Origin: Muricauda sp. SCSIO 64092
GTDB taxonomy: Bacteria; Bacteroidota; Bacteroidia; Flavobacteriales; Flavobacteriaceae
Assembly: GCF_023016285.1 (NCBI RefSeq)
Contig: NZ_CP095413.1
Span: 682,001 to 746,000, forward strand
Reading direction: 5' to 3'
DNA: 64,000 nucleotides
Shown: positions 45,901 to 54,271 of the stretch, piece after piece
How positions within the stretch are numbered: the stretch's first letter is position 1
How the letters are laid out: each line of letters opens with the position of its first letter
The notes under the pieces: model-generated
Database searches by the model: none
The model's input: only the letters and a program-made list of their open reading frames with translations
What the model was told of the DNA's origin: nothing
Position numbers and translations under genes: made by a program

Positions 45901-46581
45901 ATGAAAATCCAACTTACCCTTTTACTGCTCCTATGCCTTTTTATAGGTTGTAAATCCGATAAAAAAGAACTGCCTGCCCCCAAGGAAGTGGAGTTGACCA
46001 TCTTGGAAAAAGTTGCCAAGGCCCATGGTTATGACAACTGGCGCAATGTACAGGAACTGGCATTCACATTCAATGTGGACCGGGATTCCACACATTTTGA
46101 AAGAAGTTGGATATGGCGACCAAAAACCAACCAGGTCACCCATATTTCCGGCACCGATACCCTAACCTATAACAGGGCTACCATGGACAGTGTGGCCTAC
46201 AAGACCAATGCCGGTTTTATCAATGACCGCTATTGGTTGTTGGCGCCGTTCAATCTACTTTGGGACAGGGACAATTTTACGTTTGACCACCAAAAACAGG
46301 AAATGGCACCCATTAGCAAAAAGCCCATGCAGAAATTGACCATAGTTTATGGAAACGAAGGAGGTTATACCCCTGGGGATGCCTATGATTTCTACTTTGG
46401 GGATGATTATGTGATCCAGGAATGGGTCTTTAGAAAAGGAAATCAATCAGAGCCCTCAATGACCACAACTTGGGAGAACTATACTGATATCAAAGGATTG
46501 AAGTTAGGGCGTGATCATAAGAAGATGGATGGGAATTTTAATTTGTATTTGGACAACATTCGCATAGAACTTATCCAATGA
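45901..46581 (+). CDS. Lipoprotein of unknown function (DUF6503-like)
   Basis: The 226-residue protein has a lipoprotein signal (LLLLLCLFIGC, then SDKKE). The body has the look of a LolA/LppX-like or DUF6503-type protein: ILEKVAKAHGYDNWRNVQEL, SWIWRPKTNQVTHISG, WENYTDIKGLKLGRDHK. That assignment is from general resemblance only. The next gene starts inside its stop (ATGA at 46578-46581), so the two are coupled. Confidence 0.7.
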   Translation: MKIQLTLLLLLCLFIGCKSDKKELPAPKEVELTILEKVAKAHGYDNWRNVQELAFTFNVDRDSTHFERSWIWRPKTNQVTHISGTDTLTYNRATMDSVAYKTNAGFINDRYWLLAPFNLLWDRDNFTFDHQKQEMAPISKKPMQKLTIVYGNEGGYTPGDAYDFYFGDDYVIQEWVFRKGNQSEPSMTTTWENYTDIKGLKLGRDHKKMDGNFNLYLDNIRIELIQ

Positions 46582-47744
46582 TAAGATGGATAGCACTTTG
46601 CCTCCTGTTTGGTTCCTGTTTGGTTCATGCACAACAACAAAAATTTGGAATTGTCCTTGATGCAGAGACCAGTTATCCTGTTGAGTTTGTCGATGTTTTT
46701 AACGCCTATGACAATACCCATACCAACGAGGACGGGAAATACTTTATGCTCAGCTACGGAGATTCCCTGACTTTTTCGAAAATAGGCTATCAAAAAACAA
46801 CTTTTCATTTTAAGGATTTAAAAGATACCTTGTGGCTTACCCCAAGTGCCCTAAAGCTTGAAGGGGTTACCCTGGTAAGCATGAAAAGTACCTGGGAGAA
46901 GGTCAAGGATTCCCTGGAAAGCAACTATATGCTATCGCCATTCAAAGAACGGTTCTTTCTTAGATGCCTGCTTAGAAAAAATGGGGAAATCGTTAGAATT
47001 CAGGACATTGAAGGAAAACTTCGTAGAAAGACCTTGCTCTACCGAAAGGAGATGCCATTTGGCAAAAAGGATTTTGAATTCGAAATATCCAATATGCGTA
47101 AGATCGGAATCGAAAAGGATGAAAATGATGTGTACTTTACTGTTTTTTCACTATCGCAACTGTTATTGGAATCCATTAGGCTAAACGCTACCGGACCGGG
47201 CTTTTCAATCAGTGAAAAAGCATTCGAAAATGAAGATAGGGTACGTATAAACATTCAAAGTGATTCCACCGCAGGTGGAGTGGATACAAGAGGCCACTAT
47301 ATTATAAACTCAAGGAACAACGCCATAGAATCCGTGGTCCTTAACACTACTATTGATACGGACAACTATTTTAAAAACGGTCCCATACGTTCCAGGACCA
47401 TAAAACGGAACCAAACTGCGCTTTTTTCAAAATCGGCTAAATGGAACAAATACTTTTTTGGATTGTGCAAAATGTTGTTTTTTATAGAAATCACGCATAC
47501 CAAAAAGGATTTTAGGGATATCTACACCTGTGAGTACATCCTAAAGACCTTTAATCATGGTGATGATTTCCCATTTTCGCCCAATGTAAACGCCCAAAAG
47601 GATATTTTTAAACTAAAACATCCCTACAACGAGCAGTTTTGGACTACTCAAAATAATCTGCTGCTTACCGATGAAATGAAGAATTTTATTGAGACTATTG
47701 GAAGTTCAAATAAGGAGTTTAACATCAGGACCAATTTAAACTAG
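46578..47744 (+). CDS. CarboxypepD-regulatory-like domain secreted protein
   Basis: The 388-residue protein has a signal peptide (WIALCLLFGSCLVHAQ) and an N-terminal CarboxypepD_reg-like beta-sandwich (GIVLDAETSYPVEFVDVFNA, TNEDGKYFMLSYGDSLTFSK). The remaining 280 residues are of a type common in Flavobacteriaceae surface proteins but without a function I recognise. It is coupled to the upstream lipoprotein by a 4-base overlap and its 3' end overlaps the convergent MFS gene by four bases. Confidence 0.75.
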   Translation: MIRWIALCLLFGSCLVHAQQQKFGIVLDAETSYPVEFVDVFNAYDNTHTNEDGKYFMLSYGDSLTFSKIGYQKTTFHFKDLKDTLWLTPSALKLEGVTLVSMKSTWEKVKDSLESNYMLSPFKERFFLRCLLRKNGEIVRIQDIEGKLRRKTLLYRKEMPFGKKDFEFEISNMRKIGIEKDENDVYFTVFSLSQLLLESIRLNATGPGFSISEKAFENEDRVRINIQSDSTAGGVDTRGHYIINSRNNAIESVVLNTTIDTDNYFKNGPIRSRTIKRNQTALFSKSAKWNKYFFGLCKMLFFIEITHTKKDFRDIYTCEYILKTFNHGDDFPFSPNVNAQKDIFKLKHPYNEQFWTTQNNLLLTDEMKNFIETIGSSNKEFNIRTNLN

Positions 47745-48886
47745 GACCTTTTTCTAATGAATCCAGTAATCAATAGTACCAGTACCGCACAACCCAATAA
47801 GGTCAGAAAGCTGATTCGCAAACTATGTTTTTCCGCCAAAAAGCCCAGAATAACGGGACCGGACAAAAACCCCAAATAACCTGTTCCTGCAATAAAGGCA
47901 ATACCCTGGGCAGAATCCACACCTTTTACCTTGCCTCCAATGCGAAACAACTCCGGAACTATTACGGAAAAGCCAAGCCCGGTGAGGGCGAAACCCAAAA
48001 TGGCCAGCAGTGTTATTCCAGAGAGCACGCCTGCATAGCCAAAGATGGCTACTATGGCACCAAGCGCCACGATATTGAAAGAACCTATTTTCCCGCTGAT
48101 GCCATCACCCAAAAATCTCCCTAAGGTCATGGTTACTGAAAATGCCAAAAAACCCGCACCGAACAACTGCTCCGGAGCCAGTGTTACTTCTTTTAAGTAA
48201 AGCGCACTCCAATCGACAATGGCGCCTTCGCTCGCAAAACTTATGAACCCTATCAAACCCAAAAAAAACAAAGGTCTGAACAGTCTTAAACTAAAGGGTT
48301 CCTTTTCCATGGGAACCGAACGTTGGGCAAAATATTGCTTTCGGAAGGACAGGTTCACCAGCAAGACCAAAATGGCCACAATGGTCATGTGCATAAAAGG
48401 ATTCCCTATCAATGGGATCATAAAGCTGCCCAAACCGGCCAGAACACCCCCCAAACTGAAAAAACCATGGGCTGCCGACATAAATTGCACCTTATCCTCC
48501 TTTTCCAATTCCGTTACCAAAGTGTTCATGGCAATATCCGTGATGCCATTGGAGGCTCCGAACAGGTATAATGCTACGCAGAGCAATTCATAACTTGGAG
48601 CGGCCAGGGGCAATAATGCGGAGATCGAACAGCACACCACTCCCCACCACGTGGTCCTACCCACGCCCAATTTATTGATAATCTTGGAGGCGATGGGAAA
48701 TACGGTAAACACCCCAAGGGCCAGAAAAAAGAGGGCCACACCCAAATCGGCTTTATCAATACCCAGTTTATCCTTGACCGAGGGTATATAAATGGCCCAG
48801 GTACCGAACCATATATTTAGACTGGCGAAGACAAATGCCGGAGCAAAATACCTTGGGTTGGACAAGATTAAGTACAGTGATTTCAT
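47741..48886 (-). CDS. Major facilitator superfamily transporter
   Basis: The 381-residue protein has about 12 hydrophobic segments with the MFS pattern in two halves (LGVALFFLALGVFTVFPIAS near the N-terminus; LGVGRTTWWGVVCCSISALL; LFLGLIGFISFASEGAIVDW; ALTGLGFSVIVPELFRIGG). The SFASEGAIVDWSALYL region is seen in the YbjJ-like group, whose substrates are not well known. It belongs to the inner membrane. The gene appears to be monocistronic. Confidence 0.9.
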   Translation of the reverse strand: MKSLYLILSNPRYFAPAFVFASLNIWFGTWAIYIPSVKDKLGIDKADLGVALFFLALGVFTVFPIASKIINKLGVGRTTWWGVVCCSISALLPLAAPSYELLCVALYLFGASNGITDIAMNTLVTELEKEDKVQFMSAAHGFFSLGGVLAGLGSFMIPLIGNPFMHMTIVAILVLLVNLSFRKQYFAQRSVPMEKEPFSLRLFRPLFFLGLIGFISFASEGAIVDWSALYLKEVTLAPEQLFGAGFLAFSVTMTLGRFLGDGISGKIGSFNIVALGAIVAIFGYAGVLSGITLLAILGFALTGLGFSVIVPELFRIGGKVKGVDSAQGIAFIAGTGYLGFLSGPVILGFLAEKHSLRISFLTLLGCAVLVLLITGFIRKRS

Positions 48887-49037
48887 AATCTTTAGCTACG
48901 GGGCAAAGAAAATAACAATCCCTAACAATTGGTAAGTCAAAACATTCAAATTGTATAACAATTTATTCAAAAATTGCAATCCTAAAAACACAAATAGATA
49001 GTTTTACATCATTAAAAAACAGAAAATCAACTTTAAA

Positions 49038-49859
49038 ATGAGCAGTATGCACGTATTTGAGCTTAATAACCGAGTAAAAATGCCCCAAATAGGTCTTGGT
49101 GTCCTTTTTGCGAAGAACGATGGCCAGGTTGAAAATGCTGTGCTATCGGCCCTGTCCCAGGGCTATCGAAAAATTGATACGGCCTCTGCATACCAGAATG
49201 AACAAGGTGTTGGCCGCAGTATACAAAAAAGTGGAATCCCTAGAAAAGACATCTTCCTAACGACCAAGGTATGGAATACCGAACAAGGATATGATAACAC
49301 ACTAAGGGCTTTTGATGATAGTTTAAAACGGCTCCAAATGGATTATATTGATATGTACCTTATACATTGGCCCGTAAGGACAACATATAAAGAAACCTAC
49401 AAAGCCATGGAACTGATCTATAAAAGTGGCCGGGCAAAAGCGATAGGTGTATGTAATTTTAACATTGAACAATTGGAAGACTTGATGGCACATTCAGAAA
49501 TAGTGCCTTCGCTCAACCAGGTCGAAATGCATCCTTATCTAAGTCAGAACCCGTTATTGCACTTTTGCAAGGAGCAAGGAATACAACTTGAAGCCTGGAG
49601 GCCCATAATGATGGGGGAAGTATTACATATTCCCGAGTTATCCGAAATCGGTAAAACCCACCACAAATCGGCAGTACAGATTGCTTTGCGATGGTTGATC
49701 CAAAGAGGAGTGGCTGTAATACCAAAATCGGTAACCCCCAAGAGGATACATGAAAATTTTGAAATATTTGATTTTGCCCTTACTGCTGATGAAATGACCC
49801 GTATTGAAAATCTAAATCAAAACAAAAGATTGGGCGAGGATCTGTCCAACGTATTCTAA
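49038..49859 (+). CDS. Aldo/keto reductase
   Basis: The 273-residue NADPH-dependent reductase has a full catalytic tetrad: D47 and Y52 in IDTASAYQNE, K77 in LTTKVWN and H110 in YLIHWPV. The barrel and cofactor motifs GVCNFNIEQLEDL, QVEMHPYL and VAVIPKSVTPKRI are present. It belongs to the AKR5-like group (2,5-diketo-gluconate or general carbonyl reductase); the substrate is unknown. An AraC-type regulator follows 56 bases later on the same strand and may control it. Confidence 0.93.
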   Translation: MSSMHVFELNNRVKMPQIGLGVLFAKNDGQVENAVLSALSQGYRKIDTASAYQNEQGVGRSIQKSGIPRKDIFLTTKVWNTEQGYDNTLRAFDDSLKRLQMDYIDMYLIHWPVRTTYKETYKAMELIYKSGRAKAIGVCNFNIEQLEDLMAHSEIVPSLNQVEMHPYLSQNPLLHFCKEQGIQLEAWRPIMMGEVLHIPELSEIGKTHHKSAVQIALRWLIQRGVAVIPKSVTPKRIHENFEIFDFALTADEMTRIENLNQNKRLGEDLSNVF

Positions 49860-49915
49860 GCGCCTGTTATGGTATACTGTCCATTATCCTCCTTAAATCC
49901 ATTTTCCATTAAAAA

Positions 49916-50773
49916 ATGAAGCCAATATATGAATCCATAGTAACCAGTTCAAATACCTCATTTAAGGTTCAGAGCTACGAAGCAGAATCCAATTGTGACA
50001 TTGCTGGATGGCATATTCATCCCGAGTATGAAATAGTGTATGTAAAAAACGGATCGGGAACCCTTAGGATAGGAAATAAAGTCCATGACTATACAAATGG
50101 GGCGCTTGTTTTTTTGGGTGGGAACATTCCGCATTCAGATTTTGGAAATAAACAGCACAAAAATGGTAAAGAAGTCGTGATACAGTTTTCCAAGGAATTT
50201 GTGGATCATAAACTGAGTCATTTTCCCGAGCTAGGTATGATCAAAAGATTGATTCATAATTCAAAATATGTCCTCATTTTCGATGACGGTACCAAAACCC
50301 ATCTCAGCGCCAAATTTGAGCGTTTTACAGAACTGAACGATCAAGAAAAACTGATCAACCTTTTTTCAATCCTCAACTATTTGTCGGTTCAAGAAAATTA
50401 TGTTCGATTATTCCATCACGATATGTTACATAAATACAGGGAAAAGGAATCTTATCGACTCCGTGATGTTTTTGACTACATCAACAATAACTACCACCAA
50501 AAAATTACGACCCAGGCCATTGCAATAAAAGTAGGATTGACCCCAAATTCATTTTCCAGGTTTTTTAGGAAAATGACGAACAGGACCTTTATTGATTTTG
50601 TCAATGAATTTAGGATACGAAAAGCCATTGACAAGATAAACGAGGGCGATACCACAATTACGGAAGCCATGTATCAATCCGGGTTCAACAGCCCTTCCTA
50701 TTTTGCCAAACAATTCATGAAGTACCAAAGGATGACACCTTCGGAATATAGGGGCAAAACCCGGTTATTTTGA
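49916..50773 (+). CDS. AraC-family transcriptional regulator with cupin domain
   Basis: The 285-residue protein has an N-terminal AraC-type cupin (WHIHPEYEIVYVKNGSGTL, GALVFLGGNIPHSDFGN) and a C-terminal double helix-turn-helix (about 185-285; ITTQAIAIKVGLTPNSFSRF, FRIRKAIDKINEGDTTITEA, YQSGFNSPSYFAKQF). The cupin suggests a small-molecule ligand. It probably regulates the adjacent aldo/keto reductase or itself. The last nine bases overlap the convergent kynU. Confidence 0.93.
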   Translation: MKPIYESIVTSSNTSFKVQSYEAESNCDIAGWHIHPEYEIVYVKNGSGTLRIGNKVHDYTNGALVFLGGNIPHSDFGNKQHKNGKEVVIQFSKEFVDHKLSHFPELGMIKRLIHNSKYVLIFDDGTKTHLSAKFERFTELNDQEKLINLFSILNYLSVQENYVRLFHHDMLHKYREKESYRLRDVFDYINNNYHQKITTQAIAIKVGLTPNSFSRFFRKMTNRTFIDFVNEFRIRKAIDKINEGDTTITEAMYQSGFNSPSYFAKQFMKYQRMTPSEYRGKTRLF

Positions 50774-52033
50774 TAGAATTCCCATTTTCAAAATCTGACC
50801 AAATTGGTACATATCCTCAAAAGAGCAATAAAAAGGGGCGGGAGCCAATCTGATAACGTTGGGCTCGCGCCAATCCACAATGACCCCATTTTTCATAAGA
50901 TACTCAAATAAAGGTCGACCTTCCCCATGCAGGAATACGGAAAGCTGGCATCCTCTCTGCTCGGGCGTAATGATCTCAAAGGTGCTATCCACCTCTTTAT
51001 CGATAGCGCGAAGGATAAATTCCAAATAGCCCGTCAATAGGCGTTGCTTGTCCAGAAGGGCATCCATTCCAACCGCTTCGAACAATTCCAGGGAGGCCAG
51101 ATAAGGTGCCAGGGAAAGTACCGGTGGATTACTCACCTGCCACGCATCTGCAGTCTCTATAGGCTCAAATTCGGGCTTCATCAAAAAACGGGTTTCCTTT
51201 TTAGTGCCCCACCACCCCTCGAAACGGGGAATATCCTTTTTATCCAAATACCGTTCATGAACAAATATCCCTGAGGCATTTCCTGGTCCGCTGTTCATAT
51301 ATTTATAACTGCACCAAGCGGCAAAATCCACTTCCCACCTATGCAGTTTCAATTCAACGTTTCCTACGGCGTGGGCCAAATCCCAGCCCACTATGGCACC
51401 TGCGGTCCTTCCTGCTTTGGTAATGGTTTCCATATCAAAGACCTGACCGTTATAATAGTTTACGCCACCTATTAAAACCAGGGCCAACTCCTCACCAACT
51501 TCATCAATTTTTGCACACACATCCGCTGTTCGCCAAAAATGTTCCCCTTTCCTTTTTTTGACTTCCACAATGGCTTCGGATGGATCATAACCATGAAACC
51601 TTACCTGACTCTGAAGCATGTACTGATCGGACGGAAATGCTTTTTCCTCACAGATAATTTTAAACCTCTTTTTTGATGGACGGTAAAAGGAGACCATAAG
51701 AAAATGAAGGTTCACGGAAAGCGTGTTCATTACGGAAACCTCTTCCGGTAATGCCCCCACGATTTTAGCCAAAGGATTGGCCAACCGCTCGTGATAGTCC
51801 CACCAAGGTTTCTGGGCATAAAAATGTCCTTCCACCGCTAAATTTGCCCAATCCTGCATGATATTATCAACATATCCCTTGGCAATTTTTGGTTGAAGTC
51901 CCAGTGAATTTCCGGTGAAATAGATCACATCCTTATCATTTATCCGAGGATAATGGAATTTTTCCCTGTAAGGGCCAAGAACATCATTGGCATCCATTCT
52001 TCGGGCAAATTCAAGTGAGTTTTCGTAGTTCAT
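50765..52033 (-). CDS. kynU: Kynureninase
   Basis: The 422-residue PLP enzyme cleaves L-kynurenine to anthranilate plus alanine, or 3-hydroxykynurenine to 3-hydroxyanthranilate. The PLP lysine is K244 in WCSYKYMNSGPG, and D218 and H221 in GWDLAHAVGNV hold the cofactor. The segments YFTGNSLGLQPK and VMNTLSVNLHFLMVSFYRPS are typical of the family. It is three bases downstream of a GNAT gene, forming an operon. Together with kmo at 23.1 kb it indicates a kynurenine route for tryptophan breakdown. Confidence 0.96.
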   Translation of the reverse strand: MNYENSLEFARRMDANDVLGPYREKFHYPRINDKDVIYFTGNSLGLQPKIAKGYVDNIMQDWANLAVEGHFYAQKPWWDYHERLANPLAKIVGALPEEVSVMNTLSVNLHFLMVSFYRPSKKRFKIICEEKAFPSDQYMLQSQVRFHGYDPSEAIVEVKKRKGEHFWRTADVCAKIDEVGEELALVLIGGVNYYNGQVFDMETITKAGRTAGAIVGWDLAHAVGNVELKLHRWEVDFAAWCSYKYMNSGPGNASGIFVHERYLDKKDIPRFEGWWGTKKETRFLMKPEFEPIETADAWQVSNPPVLSLAPYLASLELFEAVGMDALLDKQRLLTGYLEFILRAIDKEVDSTFEIITPEQRGCQLSVFLHGEGRPLFEYLMKNGVIVDWREPNVIRLAPAPFYCSFEDMYQFGQILKMGILSK

Positions 52034-52036
52034 AAT

Positions 52037-52504
52037 CTAAGTGTCCAAACGCAAACGCATTTCATTAATATGGCTTGTAAATCCAGTTTTTTCATAGGCT
52101 TTTATAGCGGGATAATTTTCGTTGTACACCGTTAGCCGTACTTCACTTAGCCCGTTGCTTTTTGCCCATTCCAATAAAACTTCCACAATTTGCTGATTAA
52201 CTCCCCTACCCCGATATTCCGGTTTTGTGTACATAAACCCCAAATAGGCATATTGCGTATGGTCCAGATACGTTCTTGCCATTTTTGCATAGGCATATCC
52301 CGAACCCACCAACGCTCCCTCAAACTCGGCAACCACCACTTTCACGTGGTCATTTTTCACATATTCCTCCAAATCATAATAGCTTACGGGGTCCGGTCGT
52401 ATGGTAGGATCAAAAGGACGTTCGGCTTTGATAAGTTCCTGCTCAAATGCCTTTAGGGTAGGTAAATCCTTAAGTTGGGCTTCCCTTATGATAAGTCCTT
52501 CCAT
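52037..52504 (-). CDS. GNAT-family N-acetyltransferase
   Basis: The 155-residue protein has the GNAT acetyl-CoA motif (VKVVVAEFEGALVGSGYAY, YAYLGFMYTKPEYRGRGVNQ) and the C-terminal part (LLEWAKSNGLSEVRLTVYNE, AIKAYEKTGFTSH). The acceptor substrate is unknown. It precedes kynU by three bases, so it may act on a pathway product or be co-transcribed by chance. A perfect -7 element for this strand lies upstream. Confidence 0.92.
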   Translation of the reverse strand: MEGLIIREAQLKDLPTLKAFEQELIKAERPFDPTIRPDPVSYYDLEEYVKNDHVKVVVAEFEGALVGSGYAYAKMARTYLDHTQYAYLGFMYTKPEYRGRGVNQQIVEVLLEWAKSNGLSEVRLTVYNENYPAIKAYEKTGFTSHINEMRLRLDT

Positions 52505-52530
52505 TAGGTTAAAAATACGGCTTATTTGAA

Positions 52531-52547
52531 TAATTTTGCCAAAAGTA
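52531..52547. promoter_or_regulatory. Face-to-face promoter -7 elements for the GNAT-kynU operon and O-methyltransferase
   Basis: TAATTTTG (52531-52538, forward) and TACTTTTG on the reverse strand (52547 down to 52540) are both perfect TAnnTTTG sites, almost touching. The forward site is 13 bases from the O-methyltransferase ATG. The two polymerases would occlude each other, so expression may be mutually exclusive. The -33 elements are unclear on both strands. Confidence 0.5.
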
Positions 52548-52551
52548 CATC

Positions 52552-53193
52552 ATGCACTTCCTTTCTCCTTTGCTGGAAAAATACATCGTCGACAATTCAC
52601 AGAGCGAACCCCCTGTTTTAACGGAACTCACACGGGAAACGCACTTAAAAGTGGTACGCCCCCGAATGATTACAGGCCATTATCAAGGTCGTGTACTGAG
52701 CCTATTGTCTAAAATAATCGCTCCTAAACACATTTTGGAAGTGGGCACCTATACGGGGTATTCGGCAATTTGTCTGGCCGAGGGACTCCAGCAAGGAGGA
52801 ACACTACATACCATTGACATCAATGAGGAACTGGTCCCAATCCAGCAAAAATATTTTAACCAAAGTGGCTACAAAAGCCAAATAATTCAACACCTTGGGG
52901 ACGCCATTGAACGTATCCCATCATTCGATATCGTATTTGATTTGGTTTTTATTGATGCCGAAAAGACACAATACGATGCATATTTTGAAGCCGCAATCCA
53001 AAAATGCCGACCGGGAAGTATTATCCTTTCGGACAATGTCCTTTGGTCCGGAAAAGTGGTGGAACCTTTGGAAGCCAATGATAAGGCCACGGAAGCCCTA
53101 TTGATGTACAATGAAAAATTGGCAAATGACCCTCGTGTGGAAACGGTGTTATTGCCCATCAGGGACGGTCTAACCCTGTGTAGGGTACTATAA
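52552..53193 (+). CDS. O-methyltransferase (COMT-like, family 3)
   Basis: The 213-residue SAM-dependent methyltransferase has motif I EVGTYTGYSAICLAEGL, a following acidic HTIDIN, and the metal-site region FDLVFIDAEKTQYDAYF, as in bacterial catechol-type O-methyltransferases. The C-terminal segment SIILSDNVLWSGKVVEP also fits. Metal-dependent methylation of a catechol or similar phenol is the likely reaction, but the substrate is not known. The gene is divergent from the GNAT-kynU operon and its 3' end overlaps the convergent PAP2 gene by 35 bases. Confidence 0.93.
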   Translation: MHFLSPLLEKYIVDNSQSEPPVLTELTRETHLKVVRPRMITGHYQGRVLSLLSKIIAPKHILEVGTYTGYSAICLAEGLQQGGTLHTIDINEELVPIQQKYFNQSGYKSQIIQHLGDAIERIPSFDIVFDLVFIDAEKTQYDAYFEAAIQKCRPGSIILSDNVLWSGKVVEPLEANDKATEALLMYNEKLANDPRVETVLLPIRDGLTLCRVL

Positions 53194-53731
53194 CATACTG
53201 ATATAATCTATAAAATACAAGGGCAAACAGGGTGCCTACAGCGGCACCGACAATAATGTCCGACGGATAGTGTACTCCAAGGTAAATTCGGCTTGCACAA
53301 AACAAAATTGGCCAAAGAAAAAAGAAAAAAGCCCACTTCCAGGTCCTCCGGATAAACAGGAACATCAATACCGTAATGGAAAAAGAACTTGAGGCATGCC
53401 CAGAAAAGAAACTATAATCCCTTGGTGTCCTCAAAACGCGAATTAAGGTATTGATTTCCAAATCATTACTAGGCCTTAAACGGGCAAAGGAAACTTTGGC
53501 CCAGTGCGTAATAAAGGTGATAAAAATAGCGAGGAAAATCAGGGTCATCACTTGAAAAAATGCCTCACGTTTGGGGTATTTCCAAAACAGTAGAAGAATA
53601 AAAAAAAGGAAGAGGGGAAACCAAGTGCGGATTTCGGTAACCGCCGACCAAAATCCATCGTACGCTTCAATGCCCAAATTGTTCAGGAAAATGAGAATCC
53701 CTTTATCCCATTGAAGCAATTTGTCCCACAT
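53159..53731 (-). CDS. PAP2-family membrane phosphatase
   Basis: The 190-residue protein has multiple membrane helices and the three phosphatase motifs: KVSFARLRP, SFFSGHASSS and SRIYLGVHYPSDIIVG. This is a lipid phosphatase type enzyme (for example undecaprenyl pyrophosphate or phosphatidylglycerol phosphate); the substrate is not determined. It starts two bases after tatA, so the two share an operon. Its 3' end overlaps the O-methyltransferase gene by 35 bases. Confidence 0.93.
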   Translation of the reverse strand: MWDKLLQWDKGILIFLNNLGIEAYDGFWSAVTEIRTWFPLFLFFILLLFWKYPKREAFFQVMTLIFLAIFITFITHWAKVSFARLRPSNDLEINTLIRVLRTPRDYSFFSGHASSSFSITVLMFLFIRRTWKWAFFFFLWPILFCASRIYLGVHYPSDIIVGAAVGTLFALVFYRLYQYVIVPYTGLDRP

Positions 53732-53733
53732 GG

Positions 53734-54012
53734 TTATTTGGAGCTTCGCCGAATGGTTCCGGTGACATCATCGACGTTTTTCTTGACTTCGTCCAGTTCT
53801 TTTCTGATGTCCTTGGTAATATCGGTATCAATACCTTGCTTTTCAGCACTTTTTTGAATCTCCCGTTTAATATCATCGGTGGCATCACGGAGTTGGCGCA
53901 TCCCTTTGCCCAATCCTTTCGCAATGCCAGGAATCTTATCCGCACCAAAGACCATCACCACGATAAAGAGGATAAAAACGATTTCTCCACCACTAATAAA
54001 AAGAAACTGCAT
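53734..54012 (-). CDS. tatA: Sec-independent (Tat) translocase subunit TatA/TatE
   Basis: The 92-residue protein has one N-terminal membrane helix (GEIVFILFIVVMVFGADKIP) followed by the amphipathic helix GIAKGLGKGMRQLRDATDDI and a charged tail. It forms the pore of the twin-arginine pathway, which exports folded proteins. A gene at 63.7 kb has a twin-arginine-like signal, a possible substrate. It is followed by the PAP2 gene two bases away; tatC is not in the window. Confidence 0.93.
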   Translation of the reverse strand: MQFLFISGGEIVFILFIVVMVFGADKIPGIAKGLGKGMRQLRDATDDIKREIQKSAEKQGIDTDITKDIRKELDEVKKNVDDVTGTIRRSSK

Positions 54013-54032
54013 AGTACAAAGATAGGTTTTGC

Positions 54033-54213
54033 TCAGGATTGATTAAAAACAATTATGGAAGTTTCTTCTTCCCCGACTTCATTATCGGCTAAGGTAACAA
54101 TCAATTTAAAGGTGGCTTCCTGCAAAATTTCCGCCTCATTGCAATCCGAAAATCATATTGGGGAATACGCCAGAAATCATCCTCCGCGGTCCGCATTGCT
54201 TCCAGAGCTTCCG
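54033..54213 (-). pseudogene. Possible degraded gene fragment
   Basis: Between the M1-peptidase terminator and tatA the reverse strand carries two coding-looking pieces in different frames: EALEAMRTAEDDFWRIPQYD, then after a frame change EAEILQEATFKLIVTLADNE, running on to a stop at 54033-54035. No single frame joins them and no start is evident, so this may be a frameshifted remnant of a longer gene. I do not recognise the family. It could also be chance. Confidence 0.3.
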
Positions 54214-54228
54214 TCTTAAAAAACAAAA

Positions 54229-54251
54229 AGCCCAGTGAAGTCACTGGGCTT
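54229..54251 (-). terminator. Hairpin terminator of the M1 peptidase gene
   Basis: AAGCCCAGTGA and TCACTGGGCTT pair around AG at 54228-54251. On the reverse strand the stem is followed by a T-rich run. It lies 21 bases after the M1 stop. Confidence 0.85.
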
Positions 54252-54271
54252 AATACTTTTATAAAGGAGGA

